Assembly (NCBI RefSeq): GCF_042661025.1
Contig: NZ_JBHSWH010000001.1
Location: 2,170,001 to 2,234,000 of the forward strand
DNA: 64,000 nt
Reading direction: 5' to 3'
Origin: Flexivirga alba
GTDB lineage: Bacteria > Actinomycetota > Actinomycetes > Actinomycetales > Dermatophilaceae
Under the pieces are notes generated by a model. It saw only the letters and a program-made list of their open reading frames with translations, ran no database searches and had not been told where the DNA came from. The stretch's first letter is position 1. Each line of letters opens with the position of its first letter. Position numbers and translations under genes: made by a program. Of the stretch, positions 43,636 to 52,651 are shown piece after piece.

Positions 43636-44439
43636 TCAAGGCAACCCATTGCTTCCGGTGAGCCACGCCTGCAGCGTCGCCGCCTCTGAGCGCAATACGG
43701 ACGGGTCATCGTCGGGCACGAACTCCAGCAGCAGATCCAGTGGCGGCACCCGCTCACGGAGCAGCGCGATCACGCCCTGCCAGAGGTCCGCCCGTTCGGC
43801 GAGTGGCAGTCGATCCGCGAACGGCCACCACGAGAAGACGTGCACCGCGCACACTCGATCGACCAGCCGACGCAGTCCGTCGATCGCTTCGGCGGCCGGC
43901 TCGTCGACCCGTGGCTGCCAGTAGGTCGCCAGGTTGTCATGCCCGACCTCGTCCAGCAGGCGCAATGTCGACTCGACCGTGTCGGTCAGCGTGAGTCGGT
44001 GAAACTCGAGCCCGATCTGTATGCCGCTGGCGGCGCCCACCTCCGCAGCGTGCCGCAGATCCTCGATGACTCGGCGGCGTTGCGGCGCGGGGCATTCTGC
44101 GGACCCGACCGAACCGGCCCACACCCGGATCCGCAGTGCGCCGAGCCTCGTTGCGGCTGAGGCCAATTCCTCGATCGATGGAAACGATCCGCGTTCGCCT
44201 GCGCGCCAGTAGCTGCCATAGGAGCTGACGGTGAGTCCGGCGTTGACGGTGCGCGCGCGGACTTCGTCGAGGGCACTCGGGTCGCCGGCTGGTGCGTGCA
44301 CGTCCGAACCCCACTCGATGCGGTGGAGTCCCGCCGCGGCCGTGACCGCGACGAGGTCGGCGGGCGGCAGTTGGCGGAACGTCACCGAGCAGATGCCGGA
44401 GTGCTCGATCCAGTCCTCGGACGCGGACGTGTCTGGCAT
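43636..44439 (-). CDS. Sugar phosphate isomerase/epimerase-like TIM-barrel protein
   Basis: A 267-residue member of the AP-endonuclease-2/xylose-isomerase-like TIM barrel family. Strand ends carry typical residues: HRIEWGSDVH near 38, VSSYGSYW near 71, LRIRVWAGSVGS near 102, IGLEFHRLTLTDT near 141, VHVFSWWPF near 199 and LLLEFVPDDDP near 235. The metal-binding pattern (Glu, Asp/His) is partly present. The substrate is unknown. The 34 bases beyond its start separate it from the flavoprotein gene in the same direction. Confidence 0.75.
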   Translation of the reverse strand: MPDTSASEDWIEHSGICSVTFRQLPPADLVAVTAAAGLHRIEWGSDVHAPAGDPSALDEVRARTVNAGLTVSSYGSYWRAGERGSFPSIEELASAATRLGALRIRVWAGSVGSAECPAPQRRRVIEDLRHAAEVGAASGIQIGLEFHRLTLTDTVESTLRLLDEVGHDNLATYWQPRVDEPAAEAIDGLRRLVDRVCAVHVFSWWPFADRLPLAERADLWQGVIALLRERVPPLDLLLEFVPDDDPSVLRSEAATLQAWLTGSNGLP

Positions 44440-44473
44440 GGTCCAAGGCTAGGCCGAGCGCGCTCGCGTGGGG

Positions 44474-45439
44474 TCAGCCGGCTTTCGCCTGCGTGCCAAC
44501 GGCTTCGGCGGCTTCCTCCATCGCCAGGTCGGCATTGATCTGCGCGCCGGCCATCGCACCCGCCGCGGCCGCAGCACCGACCTGAGCCGACAGATCGGTG
44601 ATGTTCCCGGCCGCCCAGACGCCAGGCGCGTCGGTGCGTCCGGCCGGATCGGTGGCGAGGTAAACGCCCATGCCGGAAGGGTGTTCGGTGAGCGTGAGGC
44701 CGAGCGAGGAGAAGATCTCTCCGCCACGAGCGACCATGTGAGTGCCGACCGCGATCACCTCGCACGGCACGACGCGACCGTCCGCCATCGCCACTCCGGT
44801 GACTGCATCGTCCGTGATGGCGACTGACTGCGGCCTGCCCTCGGTGATCCGCACACCGCGCGCGGCGAGCTGCGCGAGTTGCTCTGCCGGGAAGTCGATT
44901 CCGTTGCGCAGCAACACGACTCGGTCGGACAGTTGCCGCCACAGGAGCGTCGTGTGGAACGCCATGGGCCCGGTCGCGAGGACCGCGATTGCCTGGTCGC
45001 GGGCCTCCCAACCGTGGCAGTAAGGGCAGTGGACCAAGTCTCGACCCCAGCGCTCGGCCAGCCCTTCGACATCGGGGAGTTCGTCGACCAGGCCGGTGGC
45101 CAGCAGGATCCGGCGGGCACGAGTCACGCGGCCGTCGGCGAGCGTGATCGCGAATCCTGTGTCGTTGCGGGTGATTTCGGCTACCTCACCGGATGTCACG
45201 GTGCCGCCGTAACGGAGCACGTCCGCGGTGCCGCGGCGCAGGTATTCGATGGGCGGCATTCCGTCATACCCGAGCAGGCCGTGGATTCCGTCTGCCGGCG
45301 CGTTGCGTGGAGCGCCGGCGTCGATCACGGCCACCGATCGTCTGGAGCGGCCGAGTATCAGTGCTCCGCTCAGTCCGGCCGCGCCACCACCGATGACCAC
45401 CGCGTCGTAGTCAGTGCTGAGTTCGTCTGTTTTCGTCAT
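44474..45439 (-). CDS. NAD(P)/FAD-dependent oxidoreductase, thioredoxin-reductase-like
   Basis: A 321-residue flavoprotein of the TrxR-like class. FAD loop YDAVVIGGGAAGLSGALILG is near residue 10, and CPYCHGWE near residue 133 holds the CxxC redox pair. C-terminal GVWAAGNITDLSAQVGAAAAAG is the FAD-closing motif. The central NAD(P) loop (AVLATGPMAFH) lacks the usual GxGxxG/A, so the electron donor may differ or the protein may work as an oxidase, as in GliT-type enzymes. ATG 45439 is chosen at the start of the fold. It is divergent from the XRE-cupin regulator, which probably controls it. Confidence 0.83.
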   Translation of the reverse strand: MTKTDELSTDYDAVVIGGGAAGLSGALILGRSRRSVAVIDAGAPRNAPADGIHGLLGYDGMPPIEYLRRGTADVLRYGGTVTSGEVAEITRNDTGFAITLADGRVTRARRILLATGLVDELPDVEGLAERWGRDLVHCPYCHGWEARDQAIAVLATGPMAFHTTLLWRQLSDRVVLLRNGIDFPAEQLAQLAARGVRITEGRPQSVAITDDAVTGVAMADGRVVPCEVIAVGTHMVARGGEIFSSLGLTLTEHPSGMGVYLATDPAGRTDAPGVWAAGNITDLSAQVGAAAAAGAMAGAQINADLAMEEAAEAVGTQAKAG

Positions 45440-45470
45440 ACGGACAGGGTGCGGCGACCGACGCGCTACT

Positions 45471-45501
45471 AGCAAATTGTATTGCTGTTATGGCAAACTG
45501 T
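45471..45501. promoter_or_regulatory. Candidate operator between flavoprotein and XRE-cupin genes
   Basis: In this AT-rich 67-base divergent gap, GCAAATTGT (45472-45480) is repeated as GCAAACTGT (45493-45501), 21 bases apart, or two helix turns. The first copy is also part of the near-palindrome AGCAA-ATTGTA-TTGCT. This fits binding of the adjacent XRE-cupin regulator as a dimer pair, repressing both genes. The assignment is inference. Confidence 0.5.
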
Positions 45502-45506
45502 CTTGT

Positions 45507-46106
45507 ATGGCGACAACGGATCTCGAAGCTGCACTGATCGCCGTCGGCCCGCGGCTGCGACAACTACGCGAGCAGCGCGGGCTGACCCTGACCGACGTCG
45601 GACTGTCGACCGGGGTCGCGGTGAGCACGCTGTCGCGTCTCGAGTCCGGCGGGCGACGCCCGACGCTTGAACTGCTGCTGCCGCTGGCGAAGACCTATCA
45701 GGTGACCCTCGACGAGTTGGTCGACGCGCCACCGACGGGCGACCCGCGAGTCAACCTGCGAGCGATCAAGGTTCACGGTATGACGATGCTGCCGCTCAGC
45801 CAGCGGCCCGGCGGCATCCAGGCTTACAAGATCATCGTGCCGCGCAGGCGGGGTCGGCATGTCGAGCCGGACCTCAAGACGCACGAGGGCTACGACTGGC
45901 TCTACGTGCTCAGCGGCAAGCTCCGGCTCGTGCTCGGCGAGCACGACCTGGTGTTGCAGCCCGGCGAGGTCGCCGAGTTCGACACCCGCACGCCGCACTG
46001 GTTCGGCGCCGCCGGGGAGGAGCCGGTCGAGTGCCTGAGTCTTTTCGGCACCCAGGGGCAGAAGGCGCACGTGCGCGCGCAGCCGCGGTCGGCACGGTCC
46101 GACTGA
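45507..46106 (+). CDS. XRE-family transcriptional regulator with cupin domain
   Basis: A 199-residue regulator. The N-terminal helix-turn-helix reads LRQLREQRGLTLTDVGLSTG followed by VSTLSRLESGGRRPTLE. A C-terminal cupin sensor domain (from about residue 115) has HVEPDLKTHEGYDWLYVLSG and VLQPGEVAEFDTRTPHWFGA. Regulators of this architecture (PuuR/SutR type) sense small molecules and control a neighbouring gene. ATG 45507 is used because the HTH begins shortly after. It is divergent from the flavoprotein gene and ends three bases from the convergent candidate cargo gene of the injection system. Confidence 0.87.
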   Translation: MATTDLEAALIAVGPRLRQLREQRGLTLTDVGLSTGVAVSTLSRLESGGRRPTLELLLPLAKTYQVTLDELVDAPPTGDPRVNLRAIKVHGMTMLPLSQRPGGIQAYKIIVPRRRGRHVEPDLKTHEGYDWLYVLSGKLRLVLGEHDLVLQPGEVAEFDTRTPHWFGAAGEEPVECLSLFGTQGQKAHVRAQPRSARSD

Positions 46107-46109
46107 TCG

Positions 46110-49100
46110 TCAGGGCACAGCCGGCGGCAGCGGGGTCATGGGGACGAACGGCGTCAGGCCGCGGACGGCGACGATCCCGCGGCCCGGCACGTATTCGTAG
46201 CCGAGTGTGCGCAATGCATCGCGCACCCGAGCACCCGCCGGCGTGAGGCCCTCGCCGATGATCTGCCGGATGTTCGCGTTGATCCGCGTCTTGATCGCAC
46301 CCGGCGCCAGCGACCGGATGTTCTGCACCCGGCGAGTGGCCTCGTCGAAGATCTCGGCCATCTCGGTGATCTCGTCGAATCGCCGGGTGAACAGCACGTT
46401 CGGGTTGTCGACAACCGACACCGGCGCCAGAGACATCCGCGAGCGCAGCACCGTCTCGGGGCTGACCCCGAGGTACTTGGTGAGCTGGTTGGTGGCGGGG
46501 TCGAGCAGCTGCCGGTTGTGCGGGTCCATCGCGCGTTGCACGGCGCGCGCCGGCGAGGCATCGCCGCCGACCGGTAGCGGTTCGTCGATGTCGAAACCCA
46601 CCGGCCGGTCCAGGGCGAAGTCGCGCGCACCGGACTCGATCTGCGCCGCCCGCCGCTGCCCGATCCCCAGCGAGAACGGGTTCTCGGCGTCCAGCGCGTC
46701 GATCGCCGCGTCGAGCACGTCGGCCGGTGGACGAAGGACGCCGCCCGGCGCCAGCACCTCGCCCGACAGCAGTGCCGGGCTGCTCGTCGCCGGCGGAACG
46801 CCCGGGGTGTATGTCGTCGGACCGTTCTCGATGATCAGCACGAACCGCTGGGGATCGCGCGGCCACCCGGACGCCGGCGCACCCTCGTGCGCCGCGGGCA
46901 CCTCCCGGACGGTGACCCGTGCACCCTGCCTGCTGGCTGCTGCCTCCAAAGTGGTTGCGAATTCCGAGGATTCGGTGATCACCACCCACCGGCCGCCCGG
47001 TGTGAGACGCGCCAAGCGGGCTGCGGCGAACTGTTCGGTGGGTGCCAGCACCCGCCCGAGCGGAAACGGGAAGTCCTCGCGGATCATCGTGTAGGCCGGC
47101 TCAGCGGGCAGGCTCTCGATCGGTGCCTCGACGAAGTTGCCACCACGAGCCGCGAACGCCTCGGACTGCGGTGTCCTCGTCGGATTCACCACCGTGACCG
47201 GCTGGCCGGCGCCGGCCACCTGCTCGGCATACGCGAACTCGCCCTCGGTCTCGGCCCCGACCACCAGCACGTTCTGCCCGGACCGCCCGGCACCGGGCGT
47301 CGCAGGACCTTCCAGCAGGCTCAGCTCGGTGAGCGACTGGTCGGCGATGACGGTGCCGTCCTCCGCGACGACGAGGGCCCGCGGGTTGCTCGAGTTGAGC
47401 TCGCTGATCGTGATCCGGGTGCCGCCGGCCTGCGCCTGCGCGCCCTCCAGCACCGCGGTCGCGCCGGTGCCGCTGCGAATCATCCGCACCGCGCCCAGCC
47501 CGGCCATGCCGATGCCGACCGCGCTGAGCACGATGTTGAGCGCACCCATCGTCATCAGTGCGTGCGCCGCCTCCTGTTGCTCGGCGTCGAGCACGCTCGA
47601 TCCGACACCGAGCGAGAGCAGCTCACCCTGCTGGTACTGCTCGATGCCGGAGACGATCCCGTACGTGCCGAGTGCGACGTCCAGGGCCAGTCCCAGCGGT
47701 GCGGTGGGCGGGAAGATCGTCAGCAACAGGGCCGCAACCGTCGCGACACCGATGATGATCGACTCCACCGCACTGTCGCTCGCCTCCTGGGCGATGCGCT
47801 GCTCGATGAGGGCATGGACCGTCGGGTCGGCCAGTGGCAACAGCTCGCGCAGCACCGGACGCAGGACCAGGAAATCGACGTGCCCCGTGCGAATCTCGTT
47901 CTGCAGCAAGGCGAAATTGGTCCGGCGCGTCTCGATCGCGCTGTCCAGGGTGGTGAGCAGCTGGGTGTAGTCCAGCCCGGCGTATCCGGTGTCGATGTCG
48001 ATGACCTTGAAACCGTCCGGCCCGAGCTGGCGCAGGATCGGCCGGACGCGCTCGATGGCCTGCAGCTCGGACGCCACCCGCGGGTAGGGCGCCACGGCAT
48101 ACGGGTCGATGCCGGTCTGCGGCGTCGCGGTCAGGAAGCCTGGCAGCGGCGTCGGGTTGCCGCCCTCGGCGCTTGCGTACTGCCGGAACAACTGCGCCGG
48201 GCTGGTCGACCCGTCGGCCAGGTCGGGGTGCGCGTAGTCGGTGTTGATCGCATGCTGCATCTCGTGGCAGTACTCGCAGCCGCCGTGGATCAGGCCGCGG
48301 GCCACCCGGTCCTCGACCCCGCGCTGCCGGGCGCTCGTCATCGTCGACTGCCGCTCCAGCGCCTCCAGCGCCATGCTGGGCATCGGCCCGGCCGTCGCCG
48401 TCGCGATGGTCGAACGCTGCTGCTCGGTCTGGACCTGCCGTTGGAGCTGGCCGGGGGTCAGCTCGGTGTGCAGGTAGTCCTTCCACTGCGCGAGCGCGGA
48501 CCGGTTGCCGTCGAGCCGCAGCAGCCCGGACTGGAGGACGAGTTGCTGGAACGCCTGGTAGCGACCGAGCACCACCTGCAGCTGCCGCTCGAGCGCGTCG
48601 GCGACGTGAGCCAGGTGCGCGCGGTCGGCGCCGCGGTCGACGAACATCTGCTCGCTCCACGGCACCCCGGCAGCCTGGTGGTAACCGTTCGCCACGGCAT
48701 CGGCGAACCGGTGCGCGCCGGTGATCTCCTCGTCGATCGCGGCGAGCTGGGACTGCAGCAACTCGGTGTAGCGGTAGACGGCGCCGAGGCCCTGGCCCTG
48801 CACCAGGCCGTCGACAAGGGCGAGCAGGCCGGCGTCGTCCTCCGGCAGCTGCACACCGTCGACGGCCACCGCAGCGGGCGGTCCGCTCGCGGCGCCGGGC
48901 GGGGACAGGTCGGGCCGGTCGGCGACGCCGCCCGCCGTGTCGGGTATCGCAGCCGGCCCGGCGCCCGCGTCCGTCGGGCCGACACCCGCATCCGTGGGGC
49001 CGACACCTGCATCCGTCGGGCCGGCGTCGGTCGCGAACCGGCGCACGGGTCCGCCGCGGACCGGCCGCACCGGCTGCGGCGCCGGGGCGGGTATGGCGGG

Positions 49101-49160
49101 CGCGGCGGTCGTCTGCGGTGCCGGCGTCCGGCGACGGACCGGCTCGGTCATGGACGTCAC
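46110..49160 (-). CDS. Candidate eCIS cargo/effector, 1016 residues
   Basis: The last gene of the injection-system operon, directly after the AAA+ ATPase, which is the usual place for eCIS cargo. I recognise no single family. Residues 1-100 are Pro/Ala-rich and disordered, with three GPTDAGx units. Residues 100-290 are helical, ending in a HEMQH (HExxH) zinc-protease-like motif at 299-303 within CEYCHEMQH. Hydrophobic segments span about 466-505 and 535-562. Residues 628-778 look like a SAM-methyltransferase-type Rossmann fold (NVLVVGAETEGEFAYA, RLTPGGRWVVITE). Residues 780-1016 are unassigned. GTG 49160 overlaps the ATPase stop; ATG 49151 is an alternative start. Confidence 0.7.
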   Translation of the reverse strand: MTSMTEPVRRRTPAPQTTAAPAIPAPAPQPVRPVRGGPVRRFATDAGPTDAGVGPTDAGVGPTDAGAGPAAIPDTAGGVADRPDLSPPGAASGPPAAVAVDGVQLPEDDAGLLALVDGLVQGQGLGAVYRYTELLQSQLAAIDEEITGAHRFADAVANGYHQAAGVPWSEQMFVDRGADRAHLAHVADALERQLQVVLGRYQAFQQLVLQSGLLRLDGNRSALAQWKDYLHTELTPGQLQRQVQTEQQRSTIATATAGPMPSMALEALERQSTMTSARQRGVEDRVARGLIHGGCEYCHEMQHAINTDYAHPDLADGSTSPAQLFRQYASAEGGNPTPLPGFLTATPQTGIDPYAVAPYPRVASELQAIERVRPILRQLGPDGFKVIDIDTGYAGLDYTQLLTTLDSAIETRRTNFALLQNEIRTGHVDFLVLRPVLRELLPLADPTVHALIEQRIAQEASDSAVESIIIGVATVAALLLTIFPPTAPLGLALDVALGTYGIVSGIEQYQQGELLSLGVGSSVLDAEQQEAAHALMTMGALNIVLSAVGIGMAGLGAVRMIRSGTGATAVLEGAQAQAGGTRITISELNSSNPRALVVAEDGTVIADQSLTELSLLEGPATPGAGRSGQNVLVVGAETEGEFAYAEQVAGAGQPVTVVNPTRTPQSEAFAARGGNFVEAPIESLPAEPAYTMIREDFPFPLGRVLAPTEQFAAARLARLTPGGRWVVITESSEFATTLEAAASRQGARVTVREVPAAHEGAPASGWPRDPQRFVLIIENGPTTYTPGVPPATSSPALLSGEVLAPGGVLRPPADVLDAAIDALDAENPFSLGIGQRRAAQIESGARDFALDRPVGFDIDEPLPVGGDASPARAVQRAMDPHNRQLLDPATNQLTKYLGVSPETVLRSRMSLAPVSVVDNPNVLFTRRFDEITEMAEIFDEATRRVQNIRSLAPGAIKTRINANIRQIIGEGLTPAGARVRDALRTLGYEYVPGRGIVAVRGLTPFVPMTPLPPAVP
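48967..49029. repeat. Three 21-base tandem repeats inside the candidate cargo gene
   Basis: Three in-frame copies of a 21-base unit (like GCATCCGTCGGGCCGACACC plus one base) encode GPTDAGV/GPTDAGA. They lie in the disordered N-terminal leader of the cargo candidate and could vary in number between strains. Confidence 0.8.
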
Positions 49161-51123
49161 GTCCCTTCGGCACGGGCCAGGTGCAGGAACGGCCCGAACT
49201 CGGCGGTGCCGGGCAGCTTGCCCTGCCGCAGCCGGTGCCGGGCAATCGCCCGGATGACGTGTTCCATGCCGATCGCGGTGTGTGCGTAGGAGGCGAGAAA
49301 GGCAGCTGTCAGCGCGACGTTGCCGATCTCACCGCCGGACAGGGGGAACATCCGCGCCAGCTGAGCGACGTCGATGCGCTCGCCCACGGGTGCCGCTGCC
49401 GGCAGCGCGTGCCGCCAGAGTCGTTCGCGGGCGGCCACGTCCGGCAGCGGGAACTCGATGACCACCTGCAGCCGGCGAGCGAACGCCTCGTCCAGGTTCG
49501 CCGCCAGGTTGGTCGCCAGGATCAGCGCGCCGTCATACGTCTCGAGGCGCTGCAACAGGTAGGCGACCTCGATGTTGGCATAGCGGTCCCGGGCGTCGGT
49601 GACGGCCGACCGCTTGCCGAATAGCGCGTCCGCCTCGTCGAACAGCAGCAGCGCACTGGACGCCTCGGCGGCCCGGAACACCTCCTCGAGGTTCTTCTCG
49701 GTCTCGCCGATGTACTTGCTGACCACGGCGGACAGGTCGACCCTGCACAACGGCAGCCCGAGGTCGGCGGCGACCACGGCGGCGGACATGGTCTTGCCGG
49801 TGCCGGACGCTCCGCGGAACAGAGCACGGATGGACGCCACCCCGCCGGACGTCCGGCGAAAACCCCACTCGTCGAAGACCTGGTGCCGGTGCCGGATCGC
49901 CGACGCCAGCTCCCGCAGCCGGCGCAGCGTGGGCTCGGGCAGCACCAGGTCACCCCACTCGTACCCGGGGTCGAGCGACTGGACCAGCGTCGGGAGCAGA
50001 GCCTGCGACTGGTCGCGTGCGTGCGCGGCCAACGGGCGCACGCCGTCGCGCCCGGCCGCCGCGGCGGCGTGCGCGATCTGCGTCGGGCAGAGTGCGAACA
50101 GGTCTGCGACAGAAGCGATTTCGCGGGCATCGCGGTCGGCCTGGTAGGCGCGCAGGTGGGTGCGCCACAGGCGCGCCCGGCGAGCCGCGTCGGGTGCTGT
50201 GAGGGTGAGCACGGCATGGTCCACGCCCTCGAGTGCGCGCCGCCACGGCCGGCCCGGGTCTACGACGACCACGGTGAGCACGGGTGCCGTCGACAGCATT
50301 TCCAGCGCTGCCGGCTTCGGGTCGGGGAGGAGCAGCAGCGCCCGGTGCAGCCGGGCGCGCACCAGCGCCGCACGAAGGGTCTCCTCCGGGGTGAGGCCGG
50401 CCGGTCCGGCGCCGGCCTCGACCAGCGGACGCCCGAGCGCCGCGGCCAGCCCGCGGGCGGCGTCCACGGCGTCGGCGCGAACTGGGGCCTCGACGGCGAT
50501 CACGTGCAGGTGCCCGGTGCGGGCCGCCCGGACCAGCTCGCCGTGTTCGGCGGGATCGTATGCCGAGCCGGGCGGCGGCACCGGCGGTCCGGACAGACCG
50601 AGCAGGAAGTCCCGTGCCGGTGCGGCGACCAGCAGCCCGGCAGCGCTCCAGTGCGTGGCGCCGCCCGCCGGCACCACCTGCACCAGACCGTCGGCGAGCA
50701 GCGGCGCGTCGGCGCCGAGCAGCCCCGCGTCACCCGCGAGCCGCGCGCACAGCTCGAGGCTGGGCAGCGGCCGGTTCGCGTCGTCGTTGAGGTGGGCGAA
50801 CACCGACCGGTAGCCGGTGTCGAGTTCGGGAGCCAGCGCGACCGCGAGCGCGATCGTCTGGGGTCCGTCGAGCGCGAACTCGGCGCGGACCGCGGCCAGG
50901 CTGCCCGTCGCGACGGGCGGTGGCGGGGAGCAGGGGCCGGGACCTGCCCGGTGAGCAGCGCGTCCACCTGCGCGTCGCCGGCATACGGTGCCATTCGCCC
51001 ACCCGGCTCGAGACCACACCAGGCACGCAGCCGCAGGCACTCGCGGTGCAGGGCGGCGTCCAGCCAGTCTCGCCACGGGCCGGTCCAGGCCGTGGACTGT
51101 ATGTCGGAGGCGTCACCAATCAC
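49157..51123 (-). CDS. AAA+ ATPase of the contractile injection system, one-base frameshift
   Basis: The conserved ATPase found near the end of eCIS clusters (Afp15/Pvc15-like). The AAA core has Walker A FRGASGTGKTMSAAVVA, SKYIGETEKNLEEVF, Walker B ALLLFDEADALFG, the sensor LILATNLAANLDEAFARR and GGEIGNVALTAAF. A large N-terminal region (about 400 residues) carries a degenerate second AAA-like domain. The true N-terminus, VIGDASDIQSTAWTGPWRDWL, is in another frame. One extra base in the GGGG at 50925-50928 joins VPAPA to PPPPVATGS and gives 655 residues. GTG 51123 overlaps the upstream stop. ATPases of this group are thought to aid particle assembly or cargo loading. Confidence 0.88.
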
Positions 51124-52651
51124 CGGCGCTGCGTCAGCACCCACGGTCGCTCCCCGGTGGCGGGCAGGGTGAAGCGTCGGCGGCTCAGGCCGGCCAGCGA
51201 CAGCAACACCCCGAGCGGCGGCGGGTCGAGCTCGACGACGACCGCTTCCGGGGCGGCCCGCACGGTGGCACCGGACGCCAGGACGTTGCGGCGCAGATGC
51301 CCCACGCCTGCGTGCGCCTGACCGGGCAACCGGTGCGACAGCTCCCGCAGCAGCACGGCGGCCGCCACCCGCAGCGCACCTGCCGTGGGGGATGCGAGCG
51401 GCGGGTCGAGCAGCAGGGACGGCTCGGTCAGGTCGCCGCTGACGCTAAGCTCGCGGTGCTCGACCAGCGCGGCGAACCGTCGGCTGAACCGCTCGGCGTC
51501 GGCGGTGCTCACCCGCCGGCTCCAGTGGACGACCCGGTCCCCGGTATCGGGCGGCAGACCGAGTGCGAGCCGCACCCAGGGGTCGGCGAGCACGTCCGTT
51601 CCGACGCCGAGCGTCGCGCCGCCGGCGAGAGCGCCGGCCAACGACGCCGCGTCGGCGCCCGGCGGGTCGGGCCAGCCGGCGGTGGCGTCGGCCCAGGAAG
51701 CTCCTGGAGCAGTGGCAGCAGCAGGAACATTCCGCCCAGCAGTGTCCGGTCCGGTCCCGGTGCGGCGTCGGCGGCGCGGTCGGGCGTGAGCGCCCGCACC
51801 GCCGCTGCGCGGTCCCCGCGCGACCAGGAAGCCAACGCGGCGGCGAGTTCGGCGTGCCCGAGCGCCGCCAGAGTGCGGGCGTCGGCGGTGCGCGTCGCGG
51901 ACACCAGCGCGTCGCGCCGGGCCGGATCGCCGTCGCGGAGCGCGGCATACAGCAGCACCAGGCCGCGGGCCGCGGCCGCGTCGACGGGCCCGGGATGGTC
52001 ACCGCCGGTGTCCGGATGCAACAGGACGACCGCGGTTGCCCGTTGCGTGTCCCGGGGCAACCGGCCGGCGCGCCCAAGGAGCGCGACGGCGCGTGCCAGT
52101 GCCGCGCGATCCGCGGAGCCGGTGCCGGTGGCCACCGCGTGCACGATCGCGCTCGCGTCGGCCGGTGTGAGCAGCCCGATCATCCGGTCGAGTTCGGCCG
52201 CCGGCAGGCTGTGCAGCGCGGCGAGCACGGTCGCCGGCTCGGCATCCGCCCGCTCGCGCAGCGCGGCCGAGACGCCGGCGGTGCCGAACTGCGCATACTC
52301 CCAGCGGTCGGCGGCGTGCCCGGTGCTGAGGTCGACCAGCCACTGCGCCAGGTAGGCGGCCCGGTCCGGGAACCAGCGCACGCCGTCCTGCCCGGGAGCG
52401 TCGTCGAGCACGGCGCGCACCTGTCGCGCGATCTGCCGGGCGATCAGGTCGGCGGTCGACCGAGCGCCGAGGTCCGCCCGCCCGCAGGACCGCACGTCGA
52501 TCCGGTCGATGAACCACACCCCGTTCGGTTCGGGCAGGTCGGCGCGGGCCAGCGCCGCGGCCAGCTCGAGGTCCGCACTGCCCGAGCCTCCGGAGTCCCC
52601 ACCGATGGAGCGCCGGTGCAGGTGGTGGGTGCGCACGTGCAGCAGCGTCAT
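51120..52651 (-). CDS. Candidate contractile-injection tape-measure-like protein, one-base frameshift
   Basis: A helical, Ala/Leu/Arg-rich protein of 510 residues once a missing base near 51692-51694 is restored (LLQELPG joins ADATAGWPDPPG). ATG 52651 gives MTLLHVRTHHLHRRS, then LPEPNGVWFIDRIDVRSCGR, which resembles the start of Afp14/Pvc14 tape-measure proteins (strand, then a run of amphipathic helices). Position between the tail-fibre gene and the ATPase is also where eCIS tape-measure genes sit. The match is by pattern and context only, so it might be another scaffold component. Both ends overlap neighbours by ATGA/GTGA. Confidence 0.55.

Noticed and set aside
49157..49160. Fusion of the ATPase and candidate cargo into one protein
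   Set aside because: The ATPase frame has a clear TGA overlapping a GTG start, matching the GTGA coupling used throughout the operon, and there is no G/C run at the junction.
46887..49289. A 2.4 kb plus-strand open frame opposite the candidate cargo gene
   Set aside because: Composition is typical of an antisense frame in high-GC DNA (Arg, Gly and Ala rich, no domain), and the minus strand has coherent motifs and operon overlaps.
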